Source: Salisaeta longa DSM 21114 (lineage in GTDB: Bacteria; Bacteroidota; Rhodothermia; Rhodothermales; Salinibacteraceae). From it: a DNA stretch of 64,000 nucleotides. The stretch covers positions 270,005 to 334,004 of the forward strand of contig NZ_ATTH01000001.1 of the NCBI RefSeq assembly GCF_000419585.1, given 5' to 3'. The position numbers were made by a program, and so were the translations under genes. Of the stretch, positions 62,132 to 64,000 are shown one piece after another. How positions within the stretch are numbered: position 1 is the stretch's first letter; every line of letters begins with the position of its first letter. The notes beneath the pieces were generated by a model, which was not told where the DNA came from, made no database searches, and saw only the letters and a list, made by a program, of their open reading frames with translations.

Positions 62132-63508
62132 TTACGCGGTCGACGACGGGTTGGCAACCGGCACGGGCGGGTGCTCGGCAGACGACTCCTCCGGTCCATC
62201 GGCTTTCGGGTTGCCGGTCCAGCAGCGGGCTTCGGTTACGCACTGGCAGTTGGGGCAGCGGGTGTCGCGGCCCTCGGTGGGGTAGCGGGGCAACTCGTTG
62301 ATGGGCGTCAGGTCGTAGCGCTCGGTAGCGCCATCGCCACGCTGGCGGAGCTGGTTGGCGTCGACCGGCAGGTCGAGCTGGGCGATGGTGGCCTCGGCCA
62401 AGGCTTCAATGAACAGCGGATGACTGTTGAGGCCGCTCGTCACTTCGTAGTGTTCAATGCCAAACTCCTCGGCTTCCTCGCGCACCTCGATGTCGAGCTC
62501 GTAGCTCGTCTCTACGTGATCGGTAACAAAGGCGACGGGGATAACGAGCACCGCGGTGTGGCCGTGGTCGGCAAGTTCCTCGAGCTTGTCGGGCGTTGAG
62601 GGCGTGAGCCATTCGTTGGGGCCCACCTTGCTTTGAAACGCGGTGTGGAAGGGCCGGTCGTGGCCGCGCCGTCGCATGAGCTGTTCGACGGTCGAGTGGA
62701 CGAGGCAGCAATATGGGTCGCGGCGCTTCAGCATTTCGTTGACGGGCGTGCCGTGGGCGCTAAAGAGCAGATGCACATCGCCGCGCACGTCGGCCGGAAA
62801 GCGCTGCAGGCCTTCGTCGATGCGCTCGGAGAGCGCCTGCAGGTACTTCGGGTGTGCCGCGTACTCGAACACCGTGGTGGTGGGCCACTCTGGAATCTCG
62901 TCGTTGTCTTCGAGGGCCTTCCAGTAGACGAGCGAGGAGCCCGTGGTGGTCTTGGAGTAGTGCGGGTAGAGCGGCAGCAGGACGACCTTGTTGATGTCAT
63001 CGTCCTGCATCTGGCGGGCCGCGTCTTCGCTAAACGGCTTCCAGTAGCGCATGGCGATGTACGTCTTGAAGGTCGCGCCCGCCGCGTCGCCGTACTGCGC
63101 GTTCAGGTGCTTCTCCAGCCCATCGGCCTGTTCACGCGTGAGCCGGTTGATGGGCGAGCCGCCGCCAATCATCTCATAATCTTCGGAGACCGACTCGGAC
63201 CGCTTGCGCGCTACGAACGAGAAGAGGTTGTCGCGCAAGGCCCCGCCCGCAAACTTATCGAACAGCCAGTTCAGCGAGATCTCTTTTCGGCCCCACACCG
63301 GCACCTGAATGTCGATGATGGCCGGATCCATGAACAGGTTGTACAGAAACGGCTCCACGTCATCAAGCGTGTCGGGACCGCCCAGGTTCATCATCACCAC
63401 GCCCACACGGTCGCCCGCCTCAATGGTCAGCGGGTCGTGCGAAAAGTAGGTTCCGCGGATGATGCGCTTGTCGTACTCGTACTCCGAAAGAAACTCGCGG
63501 GGCGTCAT
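62132..63508 (-). CDS. hemH: Ferrochelatase with cysteine-rich C-terminal tail
   Basis: It inserts Fe2+ into protoporphyrin IX to make haem. The 458-residue protein has VGVVMMNLGGPDTLDDVEPFL, the catalytic His in LLFSAHGTPVNE and the acidic helix TSYELDIEVREEAEEFG. It is longer than the usual 310-350 residues. The tail (about 400-458) holds CPNCQC and, after five residues, another Cys, then an acidic end. Some ferrochelatases bind a [2Fe-2S] cluster with C-terminal Cys, so these four may be ligands. GTG 63535 is an alternative start. Confidence 0.93.
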   Translation of the reverse strand: MTPREFLSEYEYDKRIIRGTYFSHDPLTIEAGDRVGVVMMNLGGPDTLDDVEPFLYNLFMDPAIIDIQVPVWGRKEISLNWLFDKFAGGALRDNLFSFVARKRSESVSEDYEMIGGGSPINRLTREQADGLEKHLNAQYGDAAGATFKTYIAMRYWKPFSEDAARQMQDDDINKVVLLPLYPHYSKTTTGSSLVYWKALEDNDEIPEWPTTTVFEYAAHPKYLQALSERIDEGLQRFPADVRGDVHLLFSAHGTPVNEMLKRRDPYCCLVHSTVEQLMRRRGHDRPFHTAFQSKVGPNEWLTPSTPDKLEELADHGHTAVLVIPVAFVTDHVETSYELDIEVREEAEEFGIEHYEVTSGLNSHPLFIEALAEATIAQLDLPVDANQLRQRGDGATERYDLTPINELPRYPTEGRDTRCPNCQCVTEARCWTGNPKADGPEESSAEHPPVPVANPSSTA

Positions 63509-63657
63509 AGAAAGTGGCGGTTTGGTAGAAAGCACCCGTTTGATTGATCAATCGAATGCGGTCCGTGCGGCAACCGATTCCATGCCGCGTTGAACTTTCC
63601 CCTAAAACCTTGTCTGCGCGTATGTTGGCGGGGCTGTGCCAGGACCGCTCGTTGGTG

Positions 63658-64000
63658 TTAAACCGACGCGGCGGTGGGCCCTTTGGAAAGGGATTGTGCG
63701 GCCCCGCCGTGGCGCAGGTCGGTGCCTTCGATGAGAAAGACGATGCTTTGCGCCACGTTTTTGATGTGGTCGGAGATGCGTTCGAGCGCCTTGCTGGCGT
63801 GCAAGAGGTGCGCTACGGCGTCGGGGTTGGTGGTGGTACGCACGCACTCGTCGACGAGGTAGCGGAAGGTGCGGGCGTGCATGCGGTTCACCTGCAGGTC
63901 GCGGGCGATGACCTTTCGGGCGCGCAGCCGGTCGCGCGTGAGAAAGGCCGATTCGGTTTCGCGCAGCATGAGGCGCGCCATGTCGGCCATGGCCCGGAGG
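63658..64000 (-). CDS. phoU: PhoU-like phosphate regulator, C-terminal part (5' end outside window)
   Basis: At least 114 residues are visible and the frame continues past the right edge. The segment AKVIARDLQVNRMHARTFRY-like region reads ARKVIARDLQVNRMHARTFR, and then LHASKALERISDHIKNVAQS, the PhoU helical motif with the E-x-x-x-D metal-binding pattern (ERISDH). PhoU proteins restrain phosphate uptake by the Pst transporter. The end is normal (about 25 residues past the motif). Confidence 0.85.
   Translation of the reverse strand, partial: LRAMADMARLMLRETESAFLTRDRLRARKVIARDLQVNRMHARTFRYLVDECVRTTTNPDAVAHLLHASKALERISDHIKNVAQSIVFLIEGTDLRHGGAAQSLSKGPTAASV

Overview
The window looks like chromosomal DNA of a halophilic member of the Rhodothermota (Bacteroidota relatives), in the neighbourhood of Salinibacter, Salisaeta or Longimonas. 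The reasons are high GC, acidic proteins, a seven-subunit Mrp Na+/H+ antiporter, a photoactive yellow protein (PYP), a PorX-type regulator, TonB-dependent uptake, curli-type secreted proteins and a fused 2-oxoglutarate dehydrogenase. No phage, plasmid, insertion sequence, CRISPR array or rRNA operon is visible. Genus assignment is inference from gene content.

Layout. 1-5.4 kb: the end of an outer-membrane barrel gene, then a curli-like cluster (two curlin-repeat proteins and a CsgH-like chaperone), two carboxypeptidase-regulatory-domain lipoproteins and an RDD membrane protein. 5.5-10.4 kb: phenylalanine hydroxylase, a duplicated terminator and a giant E2-E1 fused 2-oxoglutarate dehydrogenase. 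10.5-15 kb: a minus-strand block holding a coiled-coil protein with a chromophore-less PYP domain, a true PYP, a divergent AMP-binding ligase and a pyrophosphatase-like protein. 15-25 kb: wax ester synthase/DGAT family protein, EamA and DUF819 membrane proteins, a cpYpsA/MoCo carrier-like protein, an LpxH-like phosphatase, gamma-glutamyltransferase and a TonB receptor. 25-34 kb: IscA-like protein, ClpC, PorX-like regulator, nicotinate phosphoribosyltransferase, a hybrid-sensor histidine kinase without receiver, tRNA-Arg and Mn-type superoxide dismutase. 34-42 kb: mrp operon in the order F-G-A-B-C-D-E, followed without break by a phosphopantetheinyl transferase and a CPBP-like protease. 42-47 kb: flippase-like protein, LolA, cytidylate kinase and ribosomal protein S1. 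47-51 kb: an intergenic repeat region and a FadE-type acyl-CoA dehydrogenase with a clear promoter-operator. 51-64 kb: rRNA methyltransferase, an unknown membrane protein, SAM hydrolase, GbsR-type regulator, NTF2-like protein, phosphoesterase, Rho, hydrolase, a membrane-anchored Mur ligase, haem genes (hemL, hemH) and the end of a PhoU-like gene.

How genes fit together. Most of the window is housekeeping. The most unusual stretch is 10.5-15 kb. PYP needs p-coumaroyl-CoA for its chromophore, and here it sits between a coiled-coil partner with a dead PYP fold and an AMP-binding ligase coupled to a pyrophosphatase-like gene. This could be a photosensory module with its own chromophore supply, although the ligase motifs are degenerate and no tyrosine ammonia-lyase is in the window. 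Secondary points of interest are the promoter with twin operators before the FadE gene, the intergenic palindromes with 24-bp tandem repeats next to it, the membrane-anchored Mur ligase and the cysteine-rich tail of ferrochelatase.
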